NCBI RefSeq assembly: GCF_002238045.1 | Contig: NZ_NBYO01000003.1 | Span: 62,001-126,000, forward strand | Reading direction: 5' to 3' | DNA length: 64,000 nucleotides | From: Notoacmeibacter marinus | GTDB taxonomy: Bacteria; Pseudomonadota; Alphaproteobacteria; Rhizobiales; Rhizobiaceae | Part shown: one piece after another, positions 44,832 through 53,564 of the stretch | How positions within the stretch are numbered: the first letter of the stretch is position 1 | Layout of the letters: every line of letters begins with the position of its first letter | Translations under genes and position numbers: made by a program | The notes under the pieces: generated by a model | What the model was told of the DNA's origin: nothing | The model's input: the letters and a program-made list of their open reading frames with translations, nothing else | Databases searched by the model: none

Positions 44832-47800
44832 TCATACGCCTTCTGTCTCGGCCATCAATTGTGCATTGCCGCCCGCCGCCGTCGTGTCGATGCAAAGATG
44901 GCGCTCATAGGCGATATGAGCGAAATCGGGCATAGCGCCGATCAACGGCACGATAGGCCCTCGCCTTTCGGCCAGCGCTCGTGCGTAAGTGCGGGCGCGA
45001 TCTTCATCCCCCCACCAGATGACGCCGGAAACCCCTTCAATCACGGTGAGCATTGTCGGTTCGATTTCGCCTTCGGCGACAACGGCACAGCCGCCCAGCG
45101 CCTCTACGGCCTGCTTCTGTTCATTCGCCGCGTTCCTGCCTGGTCCAAGGCAGAGGACAGGTGGCCGGGTGATATAGCGCAGGCGGTTGCTCTCGCCGGT
45201 CGGCCCAGGCAGGTCGACCACGCCGATCTCTCTGCCGTGCGCAGCTTTTATCAACGCTCGCTGTAATTCCTCGCGATCGGCCGGTCCGTTCCATGCACCG
45301 CCCGCAACTGCGGGTGCCATCTTCGTGAAACGATGAAGGTAATTCGGCCCGCCGGCCTTTGGTCCCGTTCCGGAAAGCCCCTCGCCGCCAAATGGCTGAC
45401 TGCCGACAATGGCGCCAATCTGGTTGCGGTTCACATACGCATTGCCCACTTCGATACGGTCTGTGACCGTCTGGACGCGCCCGTCGATACGGGTATGCAG
45501 ACCGAAGGTCAGGCCGTATCCCGTGGCGTTGATGGCGTCGGTAACCGCATCGATCTGCTCCGCCGAGAAGGTGCAGACATGCAGGACGGGCCCGAAGATT
45601 TCACGTTCCAGATCGCCGATCCCATTCACTTCGATGAGCGCCGGGCCGACAAAGGCTCCATTGCCGGGAACGGTGCACTGCTTGATAAGACGCCCATCCT
45701 CGGCAGCCCGGTCGATATAGGACTGGATCTCCTCTTGGGCCGTCTGGTCGATGAGCGGGCCGATATCGGTCGAGAAGGACCAGGGATCGGCAATGGTCAA
45801 CTCATCCATCGCACCGCCGAGCATCTCAAGAAGCGTGTCGGCAATATCTTCCTGGAGGTAGAGGCAGCGCAATGCCGAGCAACGCTGACCGGCAGACTGA
45901 AAGGCGGAGGCCACGATGTCCCGGACGGCCTGTTCCGGCAAAGCGGTGCTATCGACGATCATCGCGTTCAGCCCGCCGGTCTCGGCGATAAGTGGCGCAT
46001 CCGGCGCGAGACGGTCCGCCATGGCCTTTCGGATGGTCAGCGCCGTGTCCGTCGATCCGGTAAATGCAACTCCGCCAACCCGTGGATCGGATGTCAGCGC
46101 CGCGCCGATCGATCCACCCTCGCCCGGCAGAAACTGCAGGACCTCGCGTGGCACGCCTGCCTCGTGCAGAAGACGAATGGCGTGTGCGGCAATCGCTGGC
46201 GTCTGCTCGGCGGGTTTGGCCAAGACGCCATTGCCGGTTGCAAGGGCCGCGGCGATCTGTCCGGTGAAAATCGCCAGCGGAAAATTCCACGGGCTGATAC
46301 AGACGAACACCCCACGTGCGGGATGGTGGTTCTCCAGCGCTCTTGCCGAATAATACCGTAGAAAATCCACCGCTTCGCGAAGTTCGCCGATGGCGTCGAG
46401 GATTGTCTTGCCTGCCTCTTTGTGGAGAATCGCGAAGATGACGCCGAAATCGCGCTCGTAGAGGTCCGATGCTTTTCTTAGAATCGCAGCCCTTTCTTCA
46501 GCCGATGCGTCCCAAGGCTGCGCGGCGGACAATGCGCTTTCGACATCGTCCAGACTGGCGTCGACGACGGTTCCGATGACATCGCCGGTGGCAGGGTTTT
46601 GCCGTTCCCTAGACTTGCCCACCCCCGATTGTCCGACAATGATGGGCGCTGCGGAAAAGATGGCCGCTTCCTTGCGAGCGGCATCGATCAGCGCCAGGCC
46701 GGTCTCGGTGTTGATCTCGTATCCGGCAGCATTGATCCGCTCCGGCAGGAAGAGTTCCGGGCCTCGTCGGATATGATCGTTTGGAATGCTCCCGGCGTTC
46801 TGAAGACTGTCGAACGGGCAGGCTGCGACCTCCTCGGGCGCCACCTTCTCATCGACGATCTGATTGACGAAGGACGAGTTGGCACCGTTTTCCAGAAGCC
46901 GCCGCACAAGATAGGCCAGAAGATCGCGATAGGCGCCGACAGGCGCATAGATACGGCACTGCGTGTTTTCCGCCTGCTTGACGATCTGGTGCAGCCGATC
47001 ACCCATGCCGTGAAGGCGTTGGAACTCGAAACTCTCCTTTGCGATATTGCGCGCCATGCGCAGGATCGCCGCCATGGTATGGGCATTGTGCGTAGCGAAT
47101 TGCGGATAGATCCGGTCGCGCATCCGCAGCAGTTTGCGTGAATTGGCCAGATAGGCGACATCGGTCGACGCCTTGCGGGTAAAGACCGGGAAATCGTCCA
47201 TGCCAGCCATTTGCGATCGCTTGATCTCGGTATCCCAGTACGCCCCTTTCACCAACCGAACGGTGATTTTACGATCCAGACGCTTTGCCAGCTGATAAAG
47301 CCAGTCGATGGTGATTTCGGCGCGCCTGCCATAGGCCTGAATCACAACGCCGAAACCGTCCCATCCGGCGAGCGCATCGTCTTCCAGAACCGCCTCGATC
47401 ACTCGCAGGGAGAGCTCGAGCCGGTCGGCCTCTTCAGCATCGATGTTCAGATTCATATTGGCAGCCGCCGCTTGTCGCGCCAGTGCCGCCACCACGGGAA
47501 CGAGTTCGGCCATGACGCGGTCGGCATGAGCCACTTCATAGCGGGAATGAAGCGCAGAAAGCTTTATCGATATGCCAGGGTTTCTTCGGAAGTCGTTATG
47601 AAAGCAGCGCTTTCCGATTTCTCTGATCGCGCTTTCATAGCTTTGTCGGTAAGCGTCGGCATCGGCGCGTGTCATCGCCGCTTCGCCCAGCATGTCGTAG
47701 GAATAGGTATAGCCGTCGGCTTCGGCATCTCGAGCGCGAGCCAGAGCCTTCTCGATCGATTCGCCCAGCACGAACTGATGGCCCATCTCCTTCATGGCGC

Positions 47801-48281
47801 GCGCAACGGCGGTGCGGATCACCGGTTCGCCCAAACGCTTGATCGCGCCACGCAGATGGCTGGCGATGCCCGGACCGCGATCGTCCAGCACGTGGCCGGT
47901 AATCAGCAGGGCCCATGTCGATGCGTTGACCAGGCTCGATGCCGACTTTCCGAGGTGACGGCCCCAGTCCGAGGGAGCGATCTTGTCCTCGATCAGATCT
48001 TCGATGGTCTGGACGTCGGGCACTCGAAGCAACGCTTCGGCAAGACACATCAGCGCGATGCCCTCATCGGTGGAAAGGCCGTACTCGGCTAGAAAAACCT
48101 CCATCAGGCCGGGGCGTCCACCCTTCCTGATCTTTCGCACGAGGTCAGCCGCATGGTCGACAATCGCCTTGCGGTCGGACCCATCCAGTTCGGCGGTTTC
48201 CATCAATCGTTCGATCAAGGCCGGTTCGGGCGCGTATTTCATCGCCTCGATATCGGAAAGTCGAATGGTCTCCACCGGCAT
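44832..48281 (-). CDS. putA: Bifunctional proline dehydrogenase / P5C dehydrogenase PutA
   Basis: The 1149-residue enzyme oxidises proline to glutamate. The PRODH barrel (about 170-470) has RLVKGAYWDTEIKRSQ and AEEADRLELS; the aldehyde dehydrogenase domain (about 560-990) has ETGGLNAMIV with the catalytic Glu and SAGQRCSALR with the catalytic Cys; a C-terminal tail includes FGGEGLSGTGPKAGGP. The N-terminal ribbon-helix-helix DNA-binding domain of E. coli PutA is absent, so this form does not autoregulate. I chose ATG 48281 after GTGAGGAG; an open frame to 48503 would overlap the divergent regulator. Confidence 0.96.
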   Translation of the reverse strand: MPVETIRLSDIEAMKYAPEPALIERLMETAELDGSDRKAIVDHAADLVRKIRKGGRPGLMEVFLAEYGLSTDEGIALMCLAEALLRVPDVQTIEDLIEDKIAPSDWGRHLGKSASSLVNASTWALLITGHVLDDRGPGIASHLRGAIKRLGEPVIRTAVARAMKEMGHQFVLGESIEKALARARDAEADGYTYSYDMLGEAAMTRADADAYRQSYESAIREIGKRCFHNDFRRNPGISIKLSALHSRYEVAHADRVMAELVPVVAALARQAAAANMNLNIDAEEADRLELSLRVIEAVLEDDALAGWDGFGVVIQAYGRRAEITIDWLYQLAKRLDRKITVRLVKGAYWDTEIKRSQMAGMDDFPVFTRKASTDVAYLANSRKLLRMRDRIYPQFATHNAHTMAAILRMARNIAKESFEFQRLHGMGDRLHQIVKQAENTQCRIYAPVGAYRDLLAYLVRRLLENGANSSFVNQIVDEKVAPEEVAACPFDSLQNAGSIPNDHIRRGPELFLPERINAAGYEINTETGLALIDAARKEAAIFSAAPIIVGQSGVGKSRERQNPATGDVIGTVVDASLDDVESALSAAQPWDASAEERAAILRKASDLYERDFGVIFAILHKEAGKTILDAIGELREAVDFLRYYSARALENHHPARGVFVCISPWNFPLAIFTGQIAAALATGNGVLAKPAEQTPAIAAHAIRLLHEAGVPREVLQFLPGEGGSIGAALTSDPRVGGVAFTGSTDTALTIRKAMADRLAPDAPLIAETGGLNAMIVDSTALPEQAVRDIVASAFQSAGQRCSALRCLYLQEDIADTLLEMLGGAMDELTIADPWSFSTDIGPLIDQTAQEEIQSYIDRAAEDGRLIKQCTVPGNGAFVGPALIEVNGIGDLEREIFGPVLHVCTFSAEQIDAVTDAINATGYGLTFGLHTRIDGRVQTVTDRIEVGNAYVNRNQIGAIVGSQPFGGEGLSGTGPKAGGPNYLHRFTKMAPAVAGGAWNGPADREELQRALIKAAHGREIGVVDLPGPTGESNRLRYITRPPVLCLGPGRNAANEQKQAVEALGGCAVVAEGEIEPTMLTVIEGVSGVIWWGDEDRARTYARALAERRGPIVPLIGAMPDFAHIAYERHLCIDTTAAGGNAQLMAETEGV

Positions 48282-48345
48282 GATCGGCTCCTCACATTGA
48301 AAGACCCCCGAGAATAGCCTGTCCATTCCAGGCGATGTGCCTAAA

Positions 48346-48852
48346 ATGACCACCACGGCAGACCGATTGGACAGTATTATGCAGAATATCGAACCGAATG
48401 GCGAAATTGCACTCGATTGGGCGGATCGGGCTATCCTGGACGAATTGTCCAGGGACGCCCGGCTCAGCATGACCGAACTGGCCAAACGGGTCGGTCTGTC
48501 CAAAACGCCAGTATCGAGCCGGGTCCGACGAATGGAAGATGCCGGCGTTATAACCGGTTACCGCGTCGGACTGTCATGGCAGAAGCTTGGGCTCGGCCAC
48601 ATCTGCTTCGTAGAAGTCCGCCTGACCGATACGCGGCAAAAAGCCCTGCAGGCCTTCAACAAGGCCGTGAAGGACATTCCAGAAGTCGAGGAATGTCATA
48701 TGATTGCAGGTGGTTATGACTATCTTCTAAAAGTTCGAACGAAGAATATAGAGACCTTCCGTTCGATCCTTGGCGAGTGCATATCGGCACTGCCCCATGT
48801 CGCGTCGAGCTCCAGCTATGTCGCCATGGAGGCCGTAAAGAGCGGCTCCTGA
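48346..48852 (+). CDS. Lrp/AsnC-family regulator, probably PutR
   Basis: The 168-residue protein has an N-terminal helix-turn-helix (DRAILDELSRDARLSMTELAKRVGLSKTPVSSRVRRMEDAGVI) and a C-terminal RAM domain (EVEECHMIAGGYDYLLKVRTKNIETF) of the Lrp family. It is divergent from putA across about 65 bases. In alphaproteobacteria the putA-linked Lrp-type PutR activates putA in response to proline, and PutA here lacks its own DNA-binding domain, so the assignment is likely but inferred. Start is uncertain: GTG 48337, ATG 48346 and ATG 48379 are all in frame. Confidence 0.88.
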   Translation: MTTTADRLDSIMQNIEPNGEIALDWADRAILDELSRDARLSMTELAKRVGLSKTPVSSRVRRMEDAGVITGYRVGLSWQKLGLGHICFVEVRLTDTRQKALQAFNKAVKDIPEVEECHMIAGGYDYLLKVRTKNIETFRSILGECISALPHVASSSSYVAMEAVKSGS

Positions 48853-48864
48853 CGCCGCGCCGGA

Positions 48865-49839
48865 TCAGCCCGGCAACAACACCGAGGCGCCTACCGTTTC
48901 CCGCGCTTCCAGCGCACGATGCGCTTCAGCGGCATCCTTCAGGGCAAAGCGCTGGCCGATCTCGATGGTTACCGTCCCGTCAGCCAGCCAGCCGAACATC
49001 TGCGCTGCGGCCTCCTCCAGCGATGAACGGTCGGCAATATAGTGATAGAGCGTCGGGCGGGTCACATAGATCGAACCCTTCTGAGATAGAAGGCCGAGAT
49101 CGAACGGGTCCACCTTGCCGGACGACTGGCCGAAACTGACCAGGAGCCCGCGCGACCGCAGACAATCGAGCGATTTCATGAGGGTCGCCTGGCCGACGCT
49201 GTCATAAACGACATCGCAGAGCGCGCCATCGGTCAGCGCCTTTACTCTCTCGGCAAAATCTTCGTTGTTGTAATCGATCAGTTCGTCGTAGCCGTGCTCT
49301 CTGGCCAGGTCGTGTTTACCTTTGGAAGCCGTCCCGATGATGCGGGCTCCAATATGGCGCGCGATCTGCCCGGCGATCAGTCCGACGCCACCGGATGCCG
49401 CGTGAAACAGAGCTGTGTGTCTGGAACTCAGCTCATGAGTCTGACAGAGCAGATAGCGCGCGGTCAGCCCTTTGAGCATGGCGACCGCCGCCGTTTCGTA
49501 GGACACCCCATCGGGGATCGCCACCGCCCGATCCGCCGGCAGGTTCCGCTCTTCGGCGTAACCACCGAGACCGATCGTATATGCGACACGATCTCCGGTC
49601 GCGAAGCGTTTGACGCCTTCTCCGATCGCAACAACTTCTCCGGCGCCCTCATTGCCGGGCGTAAAGGGCGGCGTGGCGGGATAGAGACCGCTTCGAAAAT
49701 AGGTATCGATAAAGTTCAAGCCGATTGCGTGGTGGCGTATGCGAATTTCTCCAGGACCGGGATCGGAGATGGGAACCTCCTGCCATACCAGCGCGTCCGG
49801 ACCGCCTGTCTGTTCGATAACGATTGCATGATTGGCCAC
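48865..49839 (-). CDS. NADPH:quinone oxidoreductase (zeta-crystallin type)
   Basis: The 324-residue MDR-family enzyme lacks the zinc ligands of alcohol dehydrogenases. It has the FIDTYFRSGLYPATPPFTPGNEGAGEV substrate region, GDRVAY, and the NADPH fold HAASGGVGLIAGQIARHIGARIIGTAS. It reduces quinones by one electron. I chose GTG 49839 (MANHAIVIEQTGG), preceded by CAGGGAG; no ATG fits well and the longer frame to 49923 adds a hydrophobic stretch that does not match the family. It is divergent from the UbiH-like gene. Confidence 0.93.
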   Translation of the reverse strand: MANHAIVIEQTGGPDALVWQEVPISDPGPGEIRIRHHAIGLNFIDTYFRSGLYPATPPFTPGNEGAGEVVAIGEGVKRFATGDRVAYTIGLGGYAEERNLPADRAVAIPDGVSYETAAVAMLKGLTARYLLCQTHELSSRHTALFHAASGGVGLIAGQIARHIGARIIGTASKGKHDLAREHGYDELIDYNNEDFAERVKALTDGALCDVVYDSVGQATLMKSLDCLRSRGLLVSFGQSSGKVDPFDLGLLSQKGSIYVTRPTLYHYIADRSSLEEAAAQMFGWLADGTVTIEIGQRFALKDAAEAHRALEARETVGASVLLPG

Positions 49840-49958
49840 GGCGACACTCCCTGTTTGGAAGGCAGCTAGCGCCACTGCATATCCAATCAAGAATGCCGTT
49901 TGCAGGGCGCCATCGCGCACCATATGGAAGAAGCGATATTCACATGAAAGGCGCCAGG

Positions 49959-51227
49959 ATGGAAACGTATGACCGCATTGCCGTGATCGGCACGGGACCG
50001 GCCGGTCTCATAGCCTCGCTCTGTCTGGCGCGTGCGGGTCATGCGGTGCGACTGATCGGCCCAGCCGTCGATCACGACGATCCGCGAACCACCGCGCTGA
50101 TGCAACCGAGCCTGGACGTTCTGACACAGGTCGGAATGCGAAGGCCCGTTGAAGAGAACGGCGCGCCGCTGAAGGTCATGCGGATCGTCGATGGCACGTC
50201 ACGACTGATCCGCAGTCCGGCGGTCGCATTTTATGCGTCCGACATTCAGGAACCGGCTTTCGGTTTCAACATTCCGAACGCCGTGCTGAACAGGCTTCTG
50301 GACGAAGCCGTGTCACAACAACCGTCAATCAAGCGGACGGTGGCAAAAGTGGAACGCTATTCGCCTGCGGAGAGCGCCGTTCGAGTGAGGCTCGACAATG
50401 GCGAGAATTTGAGTTGTGGTCTCGTTATCGGCGCAGATGGGCGGCATTCGAAGGCGCGCGAGGCGGCCGGAATCAGTCAGGAGCCCGCGGCGCTTCCGCA
50501 ATCGGCTCTCGTGCTCTGCTTTGGGCATGACGTCTCGCACGATTACGTCTCGACCGAAATTCACACCGAAAGCGGGCCGTTTACCCAGGTTCCCCTGCCC
50601 GACCGGCACCGGTCCAGCCTGGTTTGGGTCGTGCCGCCGCATCGTGCCGGCAAACTGATGAAGACCGGCGACGACGAGCTCGCCCGGATCATCGAAGAGC
50701 GCATGCAATCCATGTTGGGTAAGATAACGGTTGATGGACCGCGTGCCGCCTTTCCGCTCAGTACGGCCCTGCCGCCGAAATTCGGTGATCGCCGGATCGT
50801 GTTGGTGGGTGAGGCCGCGCATGTCTTTCCGCCCATCGGCGCACAGGGTCTTAATCTGGCCGTTCGCGATGTCGCCGATCTCGCAGGACTGCTGCCGCCG
50901 TACGAGGCCGATCCCGGCGGGGCGGATATGATTGCGGCCTACAACCGGGCCCGGCGATCCGACATTCTGATGCGTTCCGCGGCGGTCCGTTCGCTCAACC
51001 GCTCGCTTCTGTCCAGCATGCTTCCAGCGCAGATGGCGCGCGCCGTCGGTCTGGACGTTCTGAGACGGGTCGGCCCGTTCCGAGACTTTTTCATGCGCGA
51101 AGGCATGGCGCCCGGCAGCGGTTTCAGGGCCATCCGGCGCGATGTTCGCGATGCCTTACGGGAACAGATCGACCGGTACCGACCCCGTCCGCATCAGCCA
51201 CAGGATCGCCGTCACCGTCACCACTGA
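49959..51227 (+). CDS. UbiH/UbiF-like FAD-dependent monooxygenase
   Basis: The 422-residue flavoprotein has the FAD fold AVIGTGPAGLIASLCLARAGHAVRLIG, the LVIGADGRHSKAREAAGI motif, and RRIVLVGEAAHVFPPIGAQGLNLAVRDV, all typical of ubiquinone-synthesis hydroxylases. The likely reaction is hydroxylation of a ubiquinone precursor ring; the exact position cannot be told. ATG 49959 is chosen; ATG 49944 is in frame. The last 24 codons (51156-51227) overlap the convergent transporter gene, so the extreme C-terminus is unusually basic and His-rich (RPRPHQPQDRRHRHH). Confidence 0.87.
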   Translation: METYDRIAVIGTGPAGLIASLCLARAGHAVRLIGPAVDHDDPRTTALMQPSLDVLTQVGMRRPVEENGAPLKVMRIVDGTSRLIRSPAVAFYASDIQEPAFGFNIPNAVLNRLLDEAVSQQPSIKRTVAKVERYSPAESAVRVRLDNGENLSCGLVIGADGRHSKAREAAGISQEPAALPQSALVLCFGHDVSHDYVSTEIHTESGPFTQVPLPDRHRSSLVWVVPPHRAGKLMKTGDDELARIIEERMQSMLGKITVDGPRAAFPLSTALPPKFGDRRIVLVGEAAHVFPPIGAQGLNLAVRDVADLAGLLPPYEADPGGADMIAAYNRARRSDILMRSAAVRSLNRSLLSSMLPAQMARAVGLDVLRRVGPFRDFFMREGMAPGSGFRAIRRDVRDALREQIDRYRPRPHQPQDRRHRHH

Positions 51228-52115
51228 GGCCGCCGTCGTTACGAGAACGGATGCCGAAGCTCGCTCGGCCCAGACATTGTATTGCTGGGCAAGAACGAAG
51301 ACGTTGGTTGCCGTCGGCAGGGCAGCCAGAAGGATAGCGGACTGAATCCAGACCGGGTCGAAATTGCCCATTGCGCTGAGCACCACCCAGCAGAGCAGCG
51401 GATGGACAACAAGCTTCAGCGGAACGATGAGCGACAGCTCTACCGGAACGCGGCGCAGGGGTCGCAGCGCAAGCGTGACGCCCATGACGAAGAGTGCGCA
51501 AGGCGCGGCGGCATTGGCCAGATAGTCGAGCAGGCGTTCAACGGCGAGTGGCGGCGTCGCTTCCAACGCGGCCGCTCCCACGCCGACGATGGTTGCGAGA
51601 ATAAACGGATGAAGCAGAATGCGCTTCACCACATCGAAAGCCAGCGCACCCGGCGAGCGGTCCACGGTTCCCGATAGCGCCATCAAGGCCGGCACGATGG
51701 CGAAATGGAGCGCGTTTTCGAACGCGAAGATCAGGGCGACCGGCACGGCGGCGCTGGCGCCGAACGCCAGCAGCGCCAGGCCCGGGCCCATATAGCCGAT
51801 ATTACCATAGGCCGCCGCCAGTCCAGTTATGGTGGCACGGGGGATCGCCCGATAGCGCCATAGCGAAACCGCGAACATGAAACCGAAGATGATGTAGGTG
51901 CTAGCCGACGAGCCGACGATGTAGCTCCATTCGGTCAGTTTCTCGATCGGGGTTTTCGAGAGGAGTTGGAAGAACAGGGCCGGCAGAGCGATGTAGATGA
52001 TGAAGATGTTCATCCATCCCAGCGCTTCGACCGGCTGGCGGACGATCTTTCCTGCGCCATAGCCAAGAACGATCAGGCCGAAGAACGGTAGAACGAGTGC
52101 GAAGATTTCGGCCAT
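51156..52115 (-). CDS. AEC-family transporter (auxin efflux carrier type)
   Basis: The 319-residue protein has about ten hydrophobic segments in two five-helix repeats, with LPFFGLIVLGYGAGKIV at the N-terminus and NAAAPCALFVMGVTLA and ILLAALPTATNVFVLAQQYN in the second half, as in AEC transporters of malonate, malate or amino acids. The substrate is unknown. It overlaps the UbiH-like gene tail by 72 bases. Confidence 0.88.
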   Translation of the reverse strand: MAEIFALVLPFFGLIVLGYGAGKIVRQPVEALGWMNIFIIYIALPALFFQLLSKTPIEKLTEWSYIVGSSASTYIIFGFMFAVSLWRYRAIPRATITGLAAAYGNIGYMGPGLALLAFGASAAVPVALIFAFENALHFAIVPALMALSGTVDRSPGALAFDVVKRILLHPFILATIVGVGAAALEATPPLAVERLLDYLANAAAPCALFVMGVTLALRPLRRVPVELSLIVPLKLVVHPLLCWVVLSAMGNFDPVWIQSAILLAALPTATNVFVLAQQYNVWAERASASVLVTTAASVVTVTAILWLMRTGSVPVDLFP

Positions 52116-52334
52116 TTTCTACCGGTTCATGGGGTCCGTCGGGTAAGCGCGCCCGTAAGGGCCGCGCGTTCGGAACTGCACTGCACCAGATGAACGGCCG
52201 CTGGCAAGGGTCGGGGACCATGGTCGGCGGGCGGCAGTGCCTCGTCAACGAGCTGGTTTTGGTGGTGTAGCCCACCATTGCAAACCGCTTCGCACTGCAC
52301 CAGATACCCCCTTCAGAGATGAAAGGCCCAACAG

Positions 52335-52661
52335 GTGCAAAAAGACGCACGTTTTCACATCGGACAGATCGTCAGACATCGTATCTTCCCGTTTCGCGGG
52401 GTTATCTTCGATGTGGATCCTGTCTTCGATAATACCGAGGAGTGGTACGAAGCCATTCCCGAGTCCATTCGTCCCGCGCGCGATCAACCCTTCTATCACC
52501 TGCTCGCGGAAAATGATGAAACAGAGTATGTCGCCTACGTCTCCGAACAGAATCTTCTGGCCGACGATAGCGGTTTGCCGCTCCGCCACCCACAGATCGC
52601 GGACTATTTCGAGATCACAGGAGACGGGCAGTTTCGCCCGCGCGACATCCCTCTCAACTAG
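52335..52661 (+). CDS. hspQ: Heat shock protein HspQ
   Basis: The 108-residue protein matches HspQ/YccV: FHIGQIVRHRIFPFRGVIFDVDPVFDNTEEWY, PFYHLLAENDETEYVAYVSEQNLL and the C-terminal HPQIADYFE. In enterobacteria it binds hemimethylated DNA and acts as a specificity factor for Lon. The start is GTG 52335, 9 bases after GAAAGG. A 219-base gene-free gap precedes it and a terminator follows. Confidence 0.92.
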   Translation: MQKDARFHIGQIVRHRIFPFRGVIFDVDPVFDNTEEWYEAIPESIRPARDQPFYHLLAENDETEYVAYVSEQNLLADDSGLPLRHPQIADYFEITGDGQFRPRDIPLN

Positions 52662-52684
52662 CTCTCACAATTCGGTGGAATAAA

Positions 52685-52715
52685 CAAAAAACGGAGCCAG
52701 AGCGGCTCCGTTTTC
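52685..52715. terminator. Bidirectional rho-independent terminator between hspQ and the IalB-like gene
   Basis: Stem ACGGAGCC at 52691-52698 and GGCTCCGT at 52704-52711 with loop AGAGC. It is flanked by an A-run on the left and TTTT on the right, so it can act for hspQ on the plus strand and for the convergent gene on the minus strand. Confidence 0.88.
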
Positions 52716-52747
52716 CCGACGTTGAATGCAGTTTGCGGTTTGCGCGA

Positions 52748-53383
52748 TCAGTTGGACTGACCGGAATCCTGCTGCTTCTCACGGAACTTCTTGACCCATT
52801 CCTCGCGCTTCTTCTTCAGCTCTTCGCTCTGCGCGTTCTGCTTTGCGGCAAGCGTGGAGGCGTCGATCGGTTCGCCGTCATGGGCAGAAGCAAAACCGCT
52901 CAGCGTGACCGAAACCGGTGTCTTTTGACCCATCGGATTGAGCGAAATGACCGTCAGCTTTCCACCTTTGCGGAAGGCATCGATCTGCTTGTCGGTGATC
53001 GGCGCCTGCGCGATGCACATTGGCGAGGGACGAAGCGGGCAAATCGTGAAATCGAGCTTCTGCATCTGTCCGCTATCGACCTGAAGGCCGACACCGGCGG
53101 AAAGGACGCGTTCGGGCGGAAGCACGACGCGAATGCCCTGCTTGGTCTCAGAACCCTTCGTCAGTTCCTCGATATAGATCGCCGTTACCAGCTGGCCGCT
53201 GCCCTGGGCGATCTGGACGAACTGCGTCTGGCAGCTCTTCTGATCGGCCTTGTCCTGGCAGAGCTTCGTCCACTGGTTCGGACCCGGCGCTTTGGGGGCA
53301 TCCTGCGCCATTGCGATGGCAGGAAGCCCGAGCATGCCGGCGGCAAGCACGAGACACCGCGCGGTGTTGGTCAGTGCTGTCAT
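52748..53383 (-). CDS. Invasion-associated locus B (IalB) family periplasmic protein
   Basis: The 211-residue protein has a signal peptide (about 1-26, ending AIAMAQDA), four cysteines likely forming disulfides (KLCQDK, SCQTQF, ICPLRPSPMC), the IalB core (WTKLCQ, GIRVVLPPERVLSAGVGLQVD, MCIAQAPITD) and a Lys/Glu-rich helical tail (ALAAKQNAQSEELKKKREEW). Named after a Bartonella protein linked to red-cell entry, but widespread in Hyphomicrobiales with unknown function. It does not imply pathogenicity. Confidence 0.9.
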   Translation of the reverse strand: MTALTNTARCLVLAAGMLGLPAIAMAQDAPKAPGPNQWTKLCQDKADQKSCQTQFVQIAQGSGQLVTAIYIEELTKGSETKQGIRVVLPPERVLSAGVGLQVDSGQMQKLDFTICPLRPSPMCIAQAPITDKQIDAFRKGGKLTVISLNPMGQKTPVSVTLSGFASAHDGEPIDASTLAAKQNAQSEELKKKREEWVKKFREKQQDSGQSN

Positions 53384-53564
53384 GTTTTATCCCTCTGAAA
53401 TCGAAACCGACGCTTCACTCGCTGCCTCATGCGCGACAAATCGGTACAGTCCCGTGTTTCCCGATCAAATTGGGCGATAGAATGACGTGGCGCCGCCCAA
53501 TTTGTGCCGTGGCGATAGGCTGATAGTTTGGCGATACGCGAATCCCCGTGCCGGCAAGGTTTCC

